Assembly (NCBI GenBank): GCA_002803225.1
Contig: NXFV01000623.1
Location: forward strand, 1 to 61,208
Origin: Gamarada debralockiae
Lineage: Eukaryota > Ascomycota > Leotiomycetes > Helotiales > Hyphodiscaceae
Reading direction: 5' to 3'
Length of the DNA stretch: 61,208 bases
The notes beneath the pieces are model-generated. The model ran no database searches. It was not told the origin of the DNA and saw only the letters and a program-made list of their open reading frames with translations. Shown here one piece after another: positions 32,806 through 43,273 of this stretch (the stretch's first letter is position 1; every line of letters begins with the position of its first letter). The translations under genes and the position numbers were made by a program.

Positions 32806-34838
32806 TGAGGCAAATGGATTGGATAAGCGTTCTTATTCAGTTATTTGGAGTTTGGGAGAGAATTAGGGGATAGGGGTGGAAGGTTCGGTTAGGCAAGGAG
32901 GGATCGGATACCGGGGAGAGGAACTGGGAATGGATATAGAATGGGTTATAAGTATAAAGTGATGATAAGACGAATGTGGAACTCATTGATACCCATTGAT
33001 CAACTTTAAATGGTCAAATTCTCAGACTATAAGGTACTATCTAGCGTTGCGATGTTTCGTAGGCAGAAGGCTCGCTTGAAGGCAGATGATAATCATTCGA
33101 ACCAATCCAGATCCAAATCGAGGTTCATAAAGAGAAAGAACGAACTCTTATTATTGCCCATTTCTCTCAAACAACGATTAGGTCAATGTACCACACAAAC
33201 GACAGCCGCAAGCCAACAGTTGATAAAGTAGTTACCGCGAAAGCTGGATCATTATATCCTGTCCAACCGGGTCAGAAACCACCTTTGACAAGCCACTGAA
33301 AAACTTCAAAATTTTCGCTTGTGAACTACGAGAGTTAGTCTAGAGGTGGGCTTGCCATCTAAACCCCCCAAACAATAAGAATATTCATCAATCCTGTTCT
33401 TGGAATTATAGATTATCTCGAACATCCTCAAAATTATTAATCTTTAACTCCATAGTGAAGCTCGGAGAGTCGCAAAGAGAGTCTTCACGAGGGTCCATAA
33501 TGACCTTTACACTAATCTCGAATGCGAGACCTACCATCTATTCTTCGATTTCAAGAGTGAATTCGAGTGGTCTACTTTCCGGTACGTAGGCCAGAATCGC
33601 GAAGCAGAAAATCTCACGAGGGCAAATGGTGGATATGTTCCTAGATCACACTTCCCAACGCTTCCTATCGTCCCGTCCTCTTTGATAAAATCTAATATCT
33701 TCAGATATGTCTTACTTTGAAACCGTATACCTTTGTACTTGAGAACAAGGTAGCATTCTGAGCATGGGCCGACGATGCCGTATCTGTCTTCTTAGAAATA
33801 TTTGAATTAAATATAATAAAGTATTTCCCAGCTCAAAACTTTCCATTTCGTCGTACAGCGAAATGAAGATCCGTATTGGGATCTGAATGCCCACTTACAG
33901 CTACGAAATATTGAGAACGCTATGATCAAAGAAGATATTGACAAAGAGGCTTTCTCGGATGGAGTTCTTGGCTCGAGTGGGTTATTGATGGTTGAAGATG
34001 CTCTGCGGATGCAGTTTCGGAGTTTTTATAAGTTGAAAGGGATATCTGACTGAATTGTTGGAGTGAAGTTATTGATTCCGGAGACTGCGTCCGTTTGGAT
34101 GAGGGAGCAGTCTTTTTGATACTCAATGTAGAGAAATGGAATCCCTCAGTGGTAGTGAGAAGGAGAAGGAGGCGATGCCCTGGACTGAGGATGGAATGGA
34201 TGAGGATGAAGTTGATATGTTTGCGATGGATGCGGATGAATTGGATTTGGATAAGCAAGACAATGAGGTTGCTCCAGAGCGAGGGAATGTTGGATTAGGA
34301 AGTAGATCAGAGTAGGAGATAGCGGACGATATACAGATGGAAAGTGCCAATCGAATTTGATTCAGTGGCGAGAGTGTCCCACGAAAAATTAACACCGATA
34401 TCATAGTGCGTCTCCCTTGATCATTCGGCAATTCGAGCTGTAGACCTCGTTGCCATATTCTACCTCATGCATAGAAGTGAACCCAAAGATCGATAGCATC
34501 ATCCTTTTGGGCACCCCTTGCGGCCCTCCCTGGAAAGTAATACCGACGATATACCTGGTCCTTGCTCAGCAATCTCAGAATATTCAATATGACTTCATAA
34601 AGTCGACCACAGCAAGGGTCACACTTCACACCGGTAGATGAAATCCATATACGATTTGATTATGAACAGAGCGGTAATAACAGACTGATCGCTTTCTGCG
34701 ATTGCAGCGTCAAGTAGGATATCATGAGTGCAGCAAATTCCCAACCCCAAGCCCATCCCCGTCTACCAATATCCGTATCCAAACGCCAACCAGATGACCT
34801 GCCCTATGGTAAAAGAGATGAAAGGAGAAGGGGAGGTG
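32806..34838. other. intergenic region with possible gene remnants
   Basis: About 2 kb between the rhodopsin-like gene and the Myb gene, which read toward each other. It is moderately AT-rich. Plus-strand frames at 33.45-34.32 kb look like decayed coding sequence and are listed separately. I see no intact gene. Confidence 0.45.
33448..34317 (+). pseudogene. possible decayed coding region, unrecognised
   Basis: Three plus-strand stretches read like protein but cannot be joined into one gene. The first is a 90-codon open frame (33,448-33,717) with HNDLYTNLECETYHLFFDF and FEWSTFRYVGQNREAENLT. The second, after a TTACAG acceptor-like site near 33,898, reads LRNIENAMIKEDIDKEAFS and VEDALRMQFRSFYKLKG. 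The third is an acidic frame from an ATG near 34,136 (MDEDEVDMFAMDADELDLDK). Stops and frame changes separate them. No domain is recognised. Chance open frames are a real alternative. Confidence 0.3.
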
Positions 34839-35633
34839 CTACCTCCAAGTCTGATGAAGCTTCCCTCGCCGTAAATGGTTGCGCTTTAAGCCCACTTCCC
34901 CAGCACCCATAAGACTCTTCCACCTCCGTCCCACACTTCCTCTATCCCTTCCGAGACTACGCGCGCAATCTTGCCAATCGCTCTTCGTGAGCTTTAGCTT
35001 CTCAAGCACGAGTTCAACCAGTAATCTATCTTCCTCCGTTGACCACTCGCCCTGTGTTTCTCTTTCCTTTTCTTCTCCTTGGCCCTCGACACTCTCGAGC
35101 ACGTCTTGGTTTTGTTCGATAGCTTGTAGTTTAAGGTTATGGAAATCCGATCTTTCGAGACCAAGAGGGAGGACTTCAGGCGCAAAGCGCATTCGCTTCG
35201 GCGTGCTCGGTCCGTCGCATCGTTCCTCTTCTTGTTCTTGTTCGCTGTCATCGTCAAGATCGACCGTCTCACGACTCATATCATCGTCTAGCGCTCGTCT
35301 CCTCTTATTGATTCCTCGTGGCGGGGGTGCAGCGCGCTTCGTGATCCGCTTCCTCGGCACCATAGATCCAGGCGTTGACTCGTCTTTGCGTGCGCGCAGA
35401 CGCAACTTGAATGGACTCGACGGTATATCTGAGTGTAGTGTAGGAGGGCTCGGGAGTTGGTTTGGTGTGGTGAGCATTGATTGGAGAGCTCGACACGTTG
35501 AGAGGAGGGTTTGCGCTGGGTTGGAATGTGACGAGGGTGGCGGTGAGAGGGGAGGCGATGCGAAGAGGGCGGACTGAAAGCGGGGTTTTGGGTTTGAGGT
35601 TGGTTCGCATGTTAATGCGCTTGGGAGTAACAT
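34839..35633 (-). CDS. Myb/SANT-type DNA-binding protein
   Basis: Protein of 264 aa in a single exon, probably nuclear. The first ~150 residues are Pro/Ser-rich with a basic patch (PRKRITKRAAPPP, NKRRR) that could be a nuclear localisation signal. An acidic run follows (DLDDDSEQEQEEERCD). Near residues 196-242 is a Myb/SANT-like helix-turn-helix (EWSTEEDRLLVELVLEKLKL ... RDRGSVGRRWKSLM), with Trp at the first and third signature positions. I chose ATG 35633 (MLLPSALTCEPTSNPK); the frame is open further upstream but without another ATG. Target genes are unknown. Confidence 0.75.
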   Translation of the reverse strand: MLLPSALTCEPTSNPKPRFQSALFASPPLSPPPSSHSNPAQTLLSTCRALQSMLTTPNQLPSPPTLHSDIPSSPFKLRLRARKDESTPGSMVPRKRITKRAAPPPRGINKRRRALDDDMSRETVDLDDDSEQEQEEERCDGPSTPKRMRFAPEVLPLGLERSDFHNLKLQAIEQNQDVLESVEGQGEEKERETQGEWSTEEDRLLVELVLEKLKLTKSDWQDCARSLGRDRGSVGRRWKSLMGAGEVGLKRNHLRRGKLHQTWR

Positions 35634-36399
35634 GATTGCGGTTGATGGTATTGTGTGGTTTGTGGTTGATGTTGTCGCAACAATAGGGTGGACTCGAGAG
35701 TCGGTGAGCGAGCGCAAATTGATGCGCCGGCAGCGTTCGGAGCTGCGCGACGCTGTAGGCTGGTTTGAAAATCGATTCAAACGATTTGGATCAATGAGAG
35801 GTGTTGTTGTATGTTGTAGACTTGCGATTGCGATGCGATGATGTCGTAGAAGTTCTCTTGCAGCACCGTTATGCAATCCGGGTTCTTCGTTGGAGAAGAG
35901 ACGAGGGAGGCCTTTCAACGGTGTTGGTGGCCCGCCGTGGTTAATAACTGGCCAGCAATAAGCTCCGCAACCCTAGTCAATGGGTGGGTCTTGTGATGGG
36001 GGGGCACACCAAAGCTCTCTATTCAGAGCTTAGTGCGAATTTTATGAATGAGACCCTCCAGTCATACAGATGGCATCCAGTCCAAGGAGAGGTTTGAGAG
36101 TGTGTTAGACCGCGACTTGGCGTCTAGCCAGTTAATATTCTGTGCAACTAGTGGGCGTCAATCTGACTTGACTGTTATTTCGTCGGTATTTGAGTATTTA
36201 CTCCAGACTTGATGCTACCGTTCGGTTAGGGGTCAGGAACCATCGGCCTATCATAAAGGCGCCTCCTAGCCATGCTCCCTCACAGCTCATTGATACGCCG
36301 TTCAACGGCTAGGGCCATCGAAAATAGCCTTGAGGTCTCTATCCGTATTGGAGTTGGGCTCACTTCGGTCTTGACAGTGTGAGTCTCCCCTTCATAGCT

Positions 36400-36835
36400 T
36401 CACCCAATCTTAGCCGCTTCTTCTCGTCCGATCTCAAAGAATCGTTCGATGCTCCCCTGATTAACACTCGTCATCGCCGCTACTACTTCTCTTGGAATCA
36501 ATCTATATGGTCGCCATCTCAGTCGCGCCTCTGGGTGACGCGCTTCCACTTCTTCTTCTCTAATGATCTCGATCTCGATCTCGACGCGGAAGCTTTACAT
36601 TGCAATGGACGCCTGTGACGCAAAGCGCCATCGAGGGGTCATTAATCCCTTCCCATTAAGCATCAGATGACTTCTATTCTGGCTGAAACGTTTATCTTCC
36701 CGGAAATACCCTGGATCCATGCCAATATGATTGATCCAGGGCAGGTAGCTTTGCTTGAGGGCGTAGATAAATCCTTCTCAACAGCTCGACGAAATGAATG
36801 AAATCCAGACCTCCATTATGCGGTATGACTCGCAT
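36400..36835 (-). CDS. possible small two-exon gene or remnant, unrecognised
   Basis: From ATG 36835 the minus strand reads MRVIPHNGGLDFIHFVELLR ... LDQSYWHGSR, then meets a GTATTT donor-like site. A second stretch (36,403-36,594) is open for 64 codons and reads like real protein: EIEIIREEEVEARHPEARLR, later QGSIERFFEIGREEAAKIG, then TGA. A join from the GTATTT donor to an acceptor inside GTCGAG is in phase but uses a weak site. The 5' side has a pyrimidine-rich leader and the hairpin about 90 bp upstream. No known domain. Confidence 0.3.
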
Positions 36836-36926
36836 CGTGGGGGTGGTCCTGATTTGAGAGAGCGAGTGGGTTGGAAATGACCTGTGAGTGGCTTGGAGAA
36901 GAGGTAATTTAAAGGAACGCGCCGTA

Positions 36927-36953
36927 CACTTTACGCGTTTCTCGCGTAAAGTG
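36927..36953. promoter_or_regulatory. perfect 11-bp inverted repeat with 5-nt loop
   Basis: CACTTTACGCG and its exact reverse complement CGCGTAAAGTG flank TTTCT. As DNA this is a dyad suitable for a dimeric regulator; as RNA it would be a strong hairpin. It lies about 90 bp upstream of the possible minus-strand gene starting at 36835, beside a TTTAAATTA box, so an operator role is inferred. A small palindromic transposon relic is the alternative. Confidence 0.5.
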
Positions 36954-37057
36954 GTCCTCGCTTAGCCCGCCCCAGTCGTGGCGGGGTCCTCAATGAGCCA
37001 ATGGGTGAAATTTGTGTACCGATCACTCGATCTTCGTTGCCGAATCTCTACTTGACA

Positions 37058-37357
37058 TTATGGAACTACGGTGATGTCTGTTTTGTTCCCATGAAATAGA
37101 TCGGTGATCAAGATTCCCGTCGTCTCCGCATCTACGAGATAAACGGAGGGAGTGATGGGAGCGTCTATTGGTTTGGTCATGTAATCGCCCTTCCCTTTAT
37201 TCTGTTTCGCATCAATCTCGTTTCCTCGGATCACGGCCGAGCTCTTGTTTGAGACCCTTACGGCAAGGATTTATTCAACCCTCTCTGTGCTTTGCAGATT
37301 CAAGTACTCAAGCCACGTATCAAAAAAGTGACAAAATCCAAGTACCAACTTTTCCAT
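37058..37357 (-). pseudogene. possible decayed 99-codon ORF with one in-frame stop
   Basis: From ATG 37357 the frame reads MEKLVLGFCHFFDTWLEYLN for 28 codons to a TAA (37271-37273). It then stays open for another 70 codons (VSNKSSAVIRGNEIDAKQNK ... SVYLVDAETTGILITDLFHG) to a second TAA. One C-to-T change (CAA to TAA) would explain the first stop. The protein is not recognised and could be chance. Confidence 0.25.
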
Positions 37358-37482
37358 CTTTGAATTTGGGATAGAGATCAATGTATAATGGCGCTTAAAG
37401 GTGTTCTTTATTGAGAATAGTCTGTTTCAATTCCCAGAAATGCGAAGGCGGCGTGAACCCTCACCTCCCGAAAGAGCCGAAC

Positions 37483-38567
37483 TCAGTCCTTGGACTTTTT
37501 GAACAGTAGGATCGCCGTCCCACTACCTTGCAGCACTTTTTGGTGGCCAGCAGGCAAAGCCTCGCGCAGCTCATTCACGAAGGCTTTCACGACGTCTTTG
37601 TCTGTACCCGCAAGATCTGGATGTGCTGCTCTCCAACGTGTGACCATGCTCGCGGTGCCCAATCCCCTTTCCACGTCTTCGAGTGAAGATTCTCTGCCTC
37701 CCCCGAAGAACGACACGCCGTTGCTAAGGATGCCGTCTCGATCGTACTCATGCTTGACGAATGACGATTTGGGGAAGGCGGCCACAGGGTCGGAGACGGT
37801 CCAGGGGAGTAGGAGATCGTCGTACATGTTCATGGAGAGAATATTTCCTGGCGATGTGTAGGGTGCGAGAGTCTCCCTCTCGAGGCGAAGTAGGATGTCC
37901 ATGATCTTGGGAGCATTCGGTGTATTTGGATCTGTGTGCGTTGTCAGCACTTTGATCAGAAAATTTTGAAGGCCTTGAACTTACGACAGAAAGCGGATGC
38001 TGAAGAGTAGTTAGCAGGGATTCAGTGACCAGTGATCTTGAGAAACTCACAGCGAGCCCAAAGAGCCACAGTCCCACCAGGCTTGACCACCTTAGCAGCC
38101 TCGACCCAGAATTTATCCATCTCAAACCAATGTGCCTGCAAAATCAGCTTCCTTCTCCTAATTCCAACAACAGAACAACTCACAGCCATAGCACTTGTCA
38201 ACAAATCCACCGAATTCCCCTCCAAGTCCTTAACACTGGAGATCTCCTCAGCAGGAGAAACTTCGTATCTAATCCCTGTACCCGTCTTCGTCTTCCCACC
38301 AAGTTCTCTCGCCGTATCAATCATTGAAGCTCCCGGATCAACACCGATCGCTTGGTCGAACGAAAGCGCAACATCACGTGTAGCATTTCCCGGTCCACAA
38401 CCAACATCGAGAAGTAATCCAAATTGACCACCTGTCTCTGAATGATGCTTGATGACTGTGTCGTAGATAGCGGGTTCGTAGGAGAGGCGGTGCGTTGCGT
38501 AGATTTTTGCTTGCTCGGCGGAGTAGGAGCGGAAGGTGGCGTCTTTTGGTGCGGTGGTTGAGGCCAT
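37483..38567 (-). CDS. SAM-dependent methyltransferase (class I, TMT1/Crg1-like)
   Basis: Soluble class I methyltransferase of 310 aa. Four exons on the minus strand: 38184-38567, 38051-38135, 37985-37999 and 37483-37931. Motif I is LLLDVGCGPGN near residue 51, with the post-I acidic residue in IGVDPGASM and the later motif VVKPGGTVALW. The third exon is only 15 nt and, with its neighbours, encodes SSAFCHPNTPNA. All three introns have GTGAGT or GTAAGT donors and phases agree. It resembles fungal trans-aconitate/farnesoic-acid-type methyltransferases, but the substrate cannot be read from sequence. Start MASTTAPKDATFRSYS is the first ATG. Confidence 0.88.
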
Positions 38568-39623
38568 GACTGAGGTTGTTGGTGCTTGTTTCTTGATTTG
38601 TGGAGATTCTTGGCTTCGGGCTTCACTTGAAGCTCATTTGTAGTGTAGATCATATATAGAACGCATAATGAGTCACAAAGGCGGTGCTGTGAAGCTCCGA
38701 CGGGCAGAGTGGAAATTCCGTGAAGCCGTTCTTATCCTGCCCAATTAGTGAAGAAATAAGCCAGCCTTACTTGGGCTCTCGAGTTAATCGCCTCAATCTA
38801 GAAGAGATTTTGCAATACGAGTGAGCACTCCGGAGATAGAAAATATGCATCCGTAAAGCACTTTCCAATTGTAGAATCTTTGATTGATGGTTTTACTGTG
38901 GGGAGAGTTTTGGGGCTGGATTTTGTGCCTGCCAAGAAAGACAAGGCTTCTCGCTGAAGCGAGGGTCTTATTTTCATCTTCACATCATCCATCACCTTGT
39001 GCCGTTTGAATGCGAGCTGGATCTCAATCCAGATGGCTGAATGCATCCAGATCTTCTCAATTGATTCTTTCAATCGATTTGAGTCGTTTTGAAAGGCCCT
39101 TAGTTGAGCTCTGCTTTGCACGAGCTGAACAGTGACAAGTGCATGCTCAGCGGACCCAGCACATTTGATGTCCCAGACTGTTTCAACAAATGAAAGGGCC
39201 GTTGTCCGGATTGCAGTGCATCCAAAGTTCAATAGCTGACTGGAAATGGAACTCCCAGGTCTGGGAAAGTCACGCTTTTATTTTATTAGGGAGGTTCATC
39301 GCTGTTTCTGTGTGTGCGGTCTAACGACCTGTATGCGCCATATCTCTAACATGTCTCGATGCTCATCTCTCCATCCTCCAATGAACGCCCAATGCTCAAA
39401 GCTTGACACTCAAAGCTGTATGCCAAGTTCTCGACACTCATTCCCAAAGGATCAACGCTCCAACGCCCTGCGCTATGCTCAAAGAAATCAAATCGTACAA
39501 TGTATGTCCTCCGCAAATTCCATATCCGCGCAAGGTCTGTCCAAGAAAGTTATCTCCAAGATACCCGTCCAAAGGGAGCATTTAAGAGAAACAGTCATTG
39601 AGACTCCCCATCAGCAAGAATAC
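38568..39623. other. intergenic region
   Basis: About 1.06 kb. A minus-strand frame at 38,798-39,232 stays open for 144 codons but begins at TTG with no ATG near its start. I see no supported gene. The first ~120 bases are probably the methyltransferase promoter. Confidence 0.4.
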
Positions 39624-41828
39624 CTACCTGGTCATCTCCTCGCCAGTCACGCGCTGAAAGATATCGGCCATATCATCTGGACGAATATCCCGAGTCAGAC
39701 TCATCATCGTCACGACAGCCTCGAACTTCTCCAGCGCCTTCTTCGTCATGGTGTTAGCGAAAAGGTGCTTCAAGCTCGGGTCATTCTCCCACGCCGCCTG
39801 CATCTCATATCGGAAACCTCGTAGCTTGGACTGGTATGAAGATTTCTCCTTTTCGGCCTCCTTCGCTGCCTGCTCTTCCTTCTGGAATTCGGTCGGGTTT
39901 TCGTTGAAGCCGTCGAATCTATCGCTCGTCGATCGATTATGAGTCGAGTAAGAACCAGAGTCCATGCCGAATTCGTTGGAGGGAGGGTGGTGATCAGAGC
40001 ACGAGGAGTAACCGGAGCCCATACCGAATTCGTTAGAGGCGGAAGGGTATGTGTTAGAGGCGGTGGGGTGGTAACCAGAGCCAATGCCAAATTCGTTGGA
40101 GGGAGGGTGGAAACCAGAGCGTGGCGAATAACCAGAGCGCATGTCATACTCGTTGGAGGGACAGTGGACTCCCGAGTAGGGCGAGTAACAAGAGTCCATG
40201 CGGAACTCGTTGGAGGCGAGGTGGAAACCTAAGCGCGGTGGCCAGAACATGGGTGGACCTGTGTTTGAGGTATCGCGGACTCTGAAATCTTCGGGAGCGG
40301 TATTGTGGCCCATGCCAGTTATTCTCTGGGCGGCCAAAGGATCGGAGGATGAAGAAGTGGGTCTGGAAAGAGGTCTCTGATGATGCATATCAGACACGCT
40401 GGTACCCAAACCAGAATCAAAGCCAGAAGTGTCGTGCATGGAACCACCTTGGCCAAATCCTGCACCCAGACGTCTACGGCGTCCATACAAAGAACCTGCA
40501 GGGTGTTGAGGGTATCCACTAAACTTCTCGCGAACTTCTTCCTCGTCCATCGGATCCTCATCGGTCGGTGAATCGTTGTATGCACTGCCATCATCCTTAT
40601 ACATATTCTCATCTCTGTTGGCAAAGGAAGAGCACTCTGGAGTTGTCTGGAAGCGTCTCTCTTTACTTCTGATTGATGCAGCCGTCGTGGCTCTAGTTGT
40701 AGCTCTGGTTGTCTTTCGAGATACAGTTGGCTTTGCCACGTTGGCAGAAGAAGGGTTGATGAGATGCGGAGAAGCTGGGATGTATCCCCGCTCAACAGTA
40801 GAAATTTTATTCTTCTTGGCAGGTGGGCGTCTGCTCTGAGAAGTGTTGACAGGCTGGAGACCAGGTCCGATATTGTCCCACTCCAAGTCCTCATATCTAG
40901 CAATGTGATTCCCACTGACTTTCTTTTCCTTGATACACTTCTCACAGAACTGCAAGTTGCAGTCTTGGCATCGTTGGATGGTAGTGGTATTTTTCTTGTT
41001 GCATAGATCACACATTGTGGTATGGATGGCAGAGGGGCGAAATCTGGTGTGGATTTGTGGAGCAGGGTCTTCTGGTAGTCCTCCTACTGGAGGTAGCGGT
41101 GGCAGCAAAGAACCTGGGGCATTGGACGGAGCTTGACCAGAGCTTGTGACGGGTTCCAGGAAGAATGAGGAGCCGTAGCCATCGGATTGACCCTGGAAAT
41201 TCGTCGCAATTGGATTTACAGGGAGGAACGAGTCTTGGACAAAAGATGCAACCTCGCCGTATGTCGTAACAGACAATGGAAGTGGGAGGGAAGAGCGGCC
41301 ATTGGACTGGCCCTTACCAGAGGCTATTGCGGTTGGTGTGGTAGAGGACGAGACGCTGTTCTTACTCTTAGCAGCAAGCTGATGCTTCTCTATGGCCTCG
41401 TACTCAGCGCAAGTTGGCAGTGGTGACAACAGCTCAAACTGCGAACCCTCCTCATCGCTCTCAGACTTCACAGCAGTAGTGTTACTCTGAAGTCCATAAG
41501 TTATCTGATTATACATTTGTATGCTCGACCGAGACGATCCTGACGATCCTGCGACTTGGGAAGGCGTGCTGGTGATGTTGTTAGCTTGTTGTTGGATTGA
41601 TCGGCTAAGCCCTGGGAAGAGAGCAGCGGAAGTAGCGCCAATTTCGCTCTGAAGTCTAGAGTAATTTCTCTGATCGTACATCTGAGCGCTCGGCCGCGAT
41701 ATGTCTGAGAGTTTGGGATGAGATGTAGTTGTGGTTTCGCTCTCAAGTCTAGACCAGTCAAATCTGGCTTCAAATGGTTTTTGTCCAGAGCTGGTTTCTT
41801 TGGAGCCGATGTCCTTGCGGCGTGACAT
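39624..41828 (-). CDS. B-box/RING-like zinc-finger protein with C-terminal tandem repeats
   Basis: Protein of about 734 aa in one exon, start ATG 41828 (MSRRKDIGSKETSS). Residues 1-250 are low-complexity Ser/Thr/Gln-rich with two related segments (QMYDQRNYSRLQSE and QMYNQITYGLQSN). A zinc-binding knuckle sits at about 272-300 (MCDLCNKKNTTTIQRC then QDCNLQFCEKC with a following His), close to a B-box. A basic Thr/Arg stretch (RKTTRATTRATTAASIRSK) and an acidic patch (DEDPMDEEEV) follow. Five repeats of 19-21 residues (consensus PPSNEFGMGSGYS) come next. The C-terminal ~120 residues contain a charged helix (FQKEEQAAKEAEKEKSSYQ) and a helical end domain. The function is unknown; ubiquitin ligase or scaffold roles are only possibilities. 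Confidence 0.72.
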   Translation of the reverse strand: MSRRKDIGSKETSSGQKPFEARFDWSRLESETTTTSHPKLSDISRPSAQMYDQRNYSRLQSEIGATSAALFPGLSRSIQQQANNITSTPSQVAGSSGSSRSSIQMYNQITYGLQSNTTAVKSESDEEGSQFELLSPLPTCAEYEAIEKHQLAAKSKNSVSSSTTPTAIASGKGQSNGRSSLPLPLSVTTYGEVASFVQDSFLPVNPIATNFQGQSDGYGSSFFLEPVTSSGQAPSNAPGSLLPPLPPVGGLPEDPAPQIHTRFRPSAIHTTMCDLCNKKNTTTIQRCQDCNLQFCEKCIKEKKVSGNHIARYEDLEWDNIGPGLQPVNTSQSRRPPAKKNKISTVERGYIPASPHLINPSSANVAKPTVSRKTTRATTRATTAASIRSKERRFQTTPECSSFANRDENMYKDDGSAYNDSPTDEDPMDEEEVREKFSGYPQHPAGSLYGRRRRLGAGFGQGGSMHDTSGFDSGLGTSVSDMHHQRPLSRPTSSSSDPLAAQRITGMGHNTAPEDFRVRDTSNTGPPMFWPPRLGFHLASNEFRMDSCYSPYSGVHCPSNEYDMRSGYSPRSGFHPPSNEFGIGSGYHPTASNTYPSASNEFGMGSGYSSCSDHHPPSNEFGMDSGSYSTHNRSTSDRFDGFNENPTEFQKEEQAAKEAEKEKSSYQSKLRGFRYEMQAAWENDPSLKHLFANTMTKKALEKFEAVVTMMSLTRDIRPDDMADIFQRVTGEEMTR
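39960..40250 (-). repeat. five tandem protein repeats (57-63 bp units)
   Basis: The SNEF/SNEY core recurs with plus-strand anchors at 39972, 40029, 40092, 40149 and 40206, all multiples of three apart. The units vary (SNEFGMDSGS, SNEFGMGSGY, SNEFGIGSGY, SNEYDMRSGY, SNEFRMDSCY), so the array is older and less homogenised than the WD40 repeats at the left edge. Confidence 0.8.
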
Positions 41829-43273
41829 GACTAGATGAAAGGAGAGGGGGCGTTGTCTAATATTCAAGGCGTTATCTGATCGAGGTAGGATAGACGTTGT
41901 CTGCCGTGGCAGGTGTTATCTGAAGTGGGTTGGCGTTGTCTGAAGCCAATGATTATCAGAACAAAGCCTTAGATATTGGAGCGAAGCCTTTCAAGATTAA
42001 GGGGAAATGGAAAGCACGCGACTGCGAACTCAAAGGTGAGGAGTTGACTTACTCTGTTTCGTTATGCTCAGGGGTAGCGAACTTGAGGCCTTCATGTGAT
42101 GCTCAGTGGCAAAGCGAAAAAGATGTTGATATGCACACGATATTGTGCGCGAGCGAGATGATCTTGTTCAAGAGAAGGTATGATGTGTTCCAAAGCCCAA
42201 GTTGTACTGGGTTTGAAAAGCGAAGTCAAGAAAGTGTTGTTGTGGGATGGTTGAGGGCGTAGCCGGCGCCGACAACGTTCTTATACGCGAGGCTGTGGTT
42301 GCTCGACGCGCTTGCTCAGTGAATTGCGTCGACATTTCTGAAAGAGCACTAGCACCTTATTCACCGATAAAATGCTTTGCTCTTATCGATGATTCATGGC
42401 CCTCGCTTAAGTGGAGAAGGAGGCAGGCTCGCAGCTTCTTTTCTGGTCGTTATCTGAAGTTTGGCGAAGTCCAATGGAGGTGGATCAAAGCCATAGTAAT
42501 AATCTCCTAGAACTACTTCGCACATCTACAGAGAGAAGAACAGTGTACTTTTATGATGAGTTACTTTGCTCTTGTCAATAAATGGTTGGCAACCTATCGC
42601 ATGAGACAAGTCAAAGCAGAGCTCAGAGGTTGTCCTTTGGCATTCATCTCAATTTGCAGAAGTCAGCAGGAACCAGATTCAAACCTCGAGGCTTTTCTCT
42701 ATTACAGCTTCTTCAGTCAAAAGTTGTGGTCCCACAACAGTCAGATTCGCAGCAGCTTTTTCACTGGTGGTTTGGCTGGGAGGGCAGGCCGCGGACATCT
42801 GGCGGCCATCCCTTTTGTCTTCTACTTCAGAAAAACAACGATGATAGTTAGACAATAAAGCACGTTCAAGTAGCCAATCTCATGTCAATGATTTGTAATC
42901 GTGCTGTTCTCCCTTGAATGGTTTGAATAGTTTATATCGGGGAACGATTCAGGGGCTTTGTTTTCCAATTGTTCAACTGATTTTAACGATTCGGGTTCCA
43001 ATCGCTCAAATCATTTCAGCGATTCAGAGGCAAAGGTCATACGTGATCGAACAGTTCCGAGCCACTTCCGGCTTCAACAGAGGGACGGCTAAAGAGCTTT
43101 TAGTATTCAGGGATCACAAGCTAATTACTTATTACCTTCAGAGATATGCTCAAACCCCGAGTGTTGAAATGACAGCTCTCGGGTACAAAGAAATGAAATA
43201 CTTCTCGGCTATGGCTTTAGTCTGTGGATATCTTTACGTCCTGATTTTGCAAGAAATTTTGCGAAAGCAATAC
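41829..43273. other. intergenic region
   Basis: About 1.4 kb between the 5' end of the zinc-finger gene and the 3' end of the serine hydrolase gene. Short overlapping plus-strand frames occur, none convincing. The words CAATCGCT and CAGCGATTC near 42,999-43,025 repeat the motif seen at 24.7-25.9 kb. Confidence 0.4.

Larger units (their letters stand above)
35634..37482. other. intergenic region with a hairpin and possible small or decayed genes
   Basis: About 1.85 kb. It contains a perfect inverted repeat at 36927-36953 and, on the minus strand, two protein-like but broken reading stretches (36,400-36,835 and 37,058-37,357), each listed separately. A GGCGGG/CCCGCC hairpin-like pair follows at 36,966-36,987. 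Confidence 0.45.

Noticed and set aside
38798..39232. 144-codon minus-strand frame
   Set aside because: It begins with TTG; the first ATG is about 60 codons in, and no motif or homologue is recognised.
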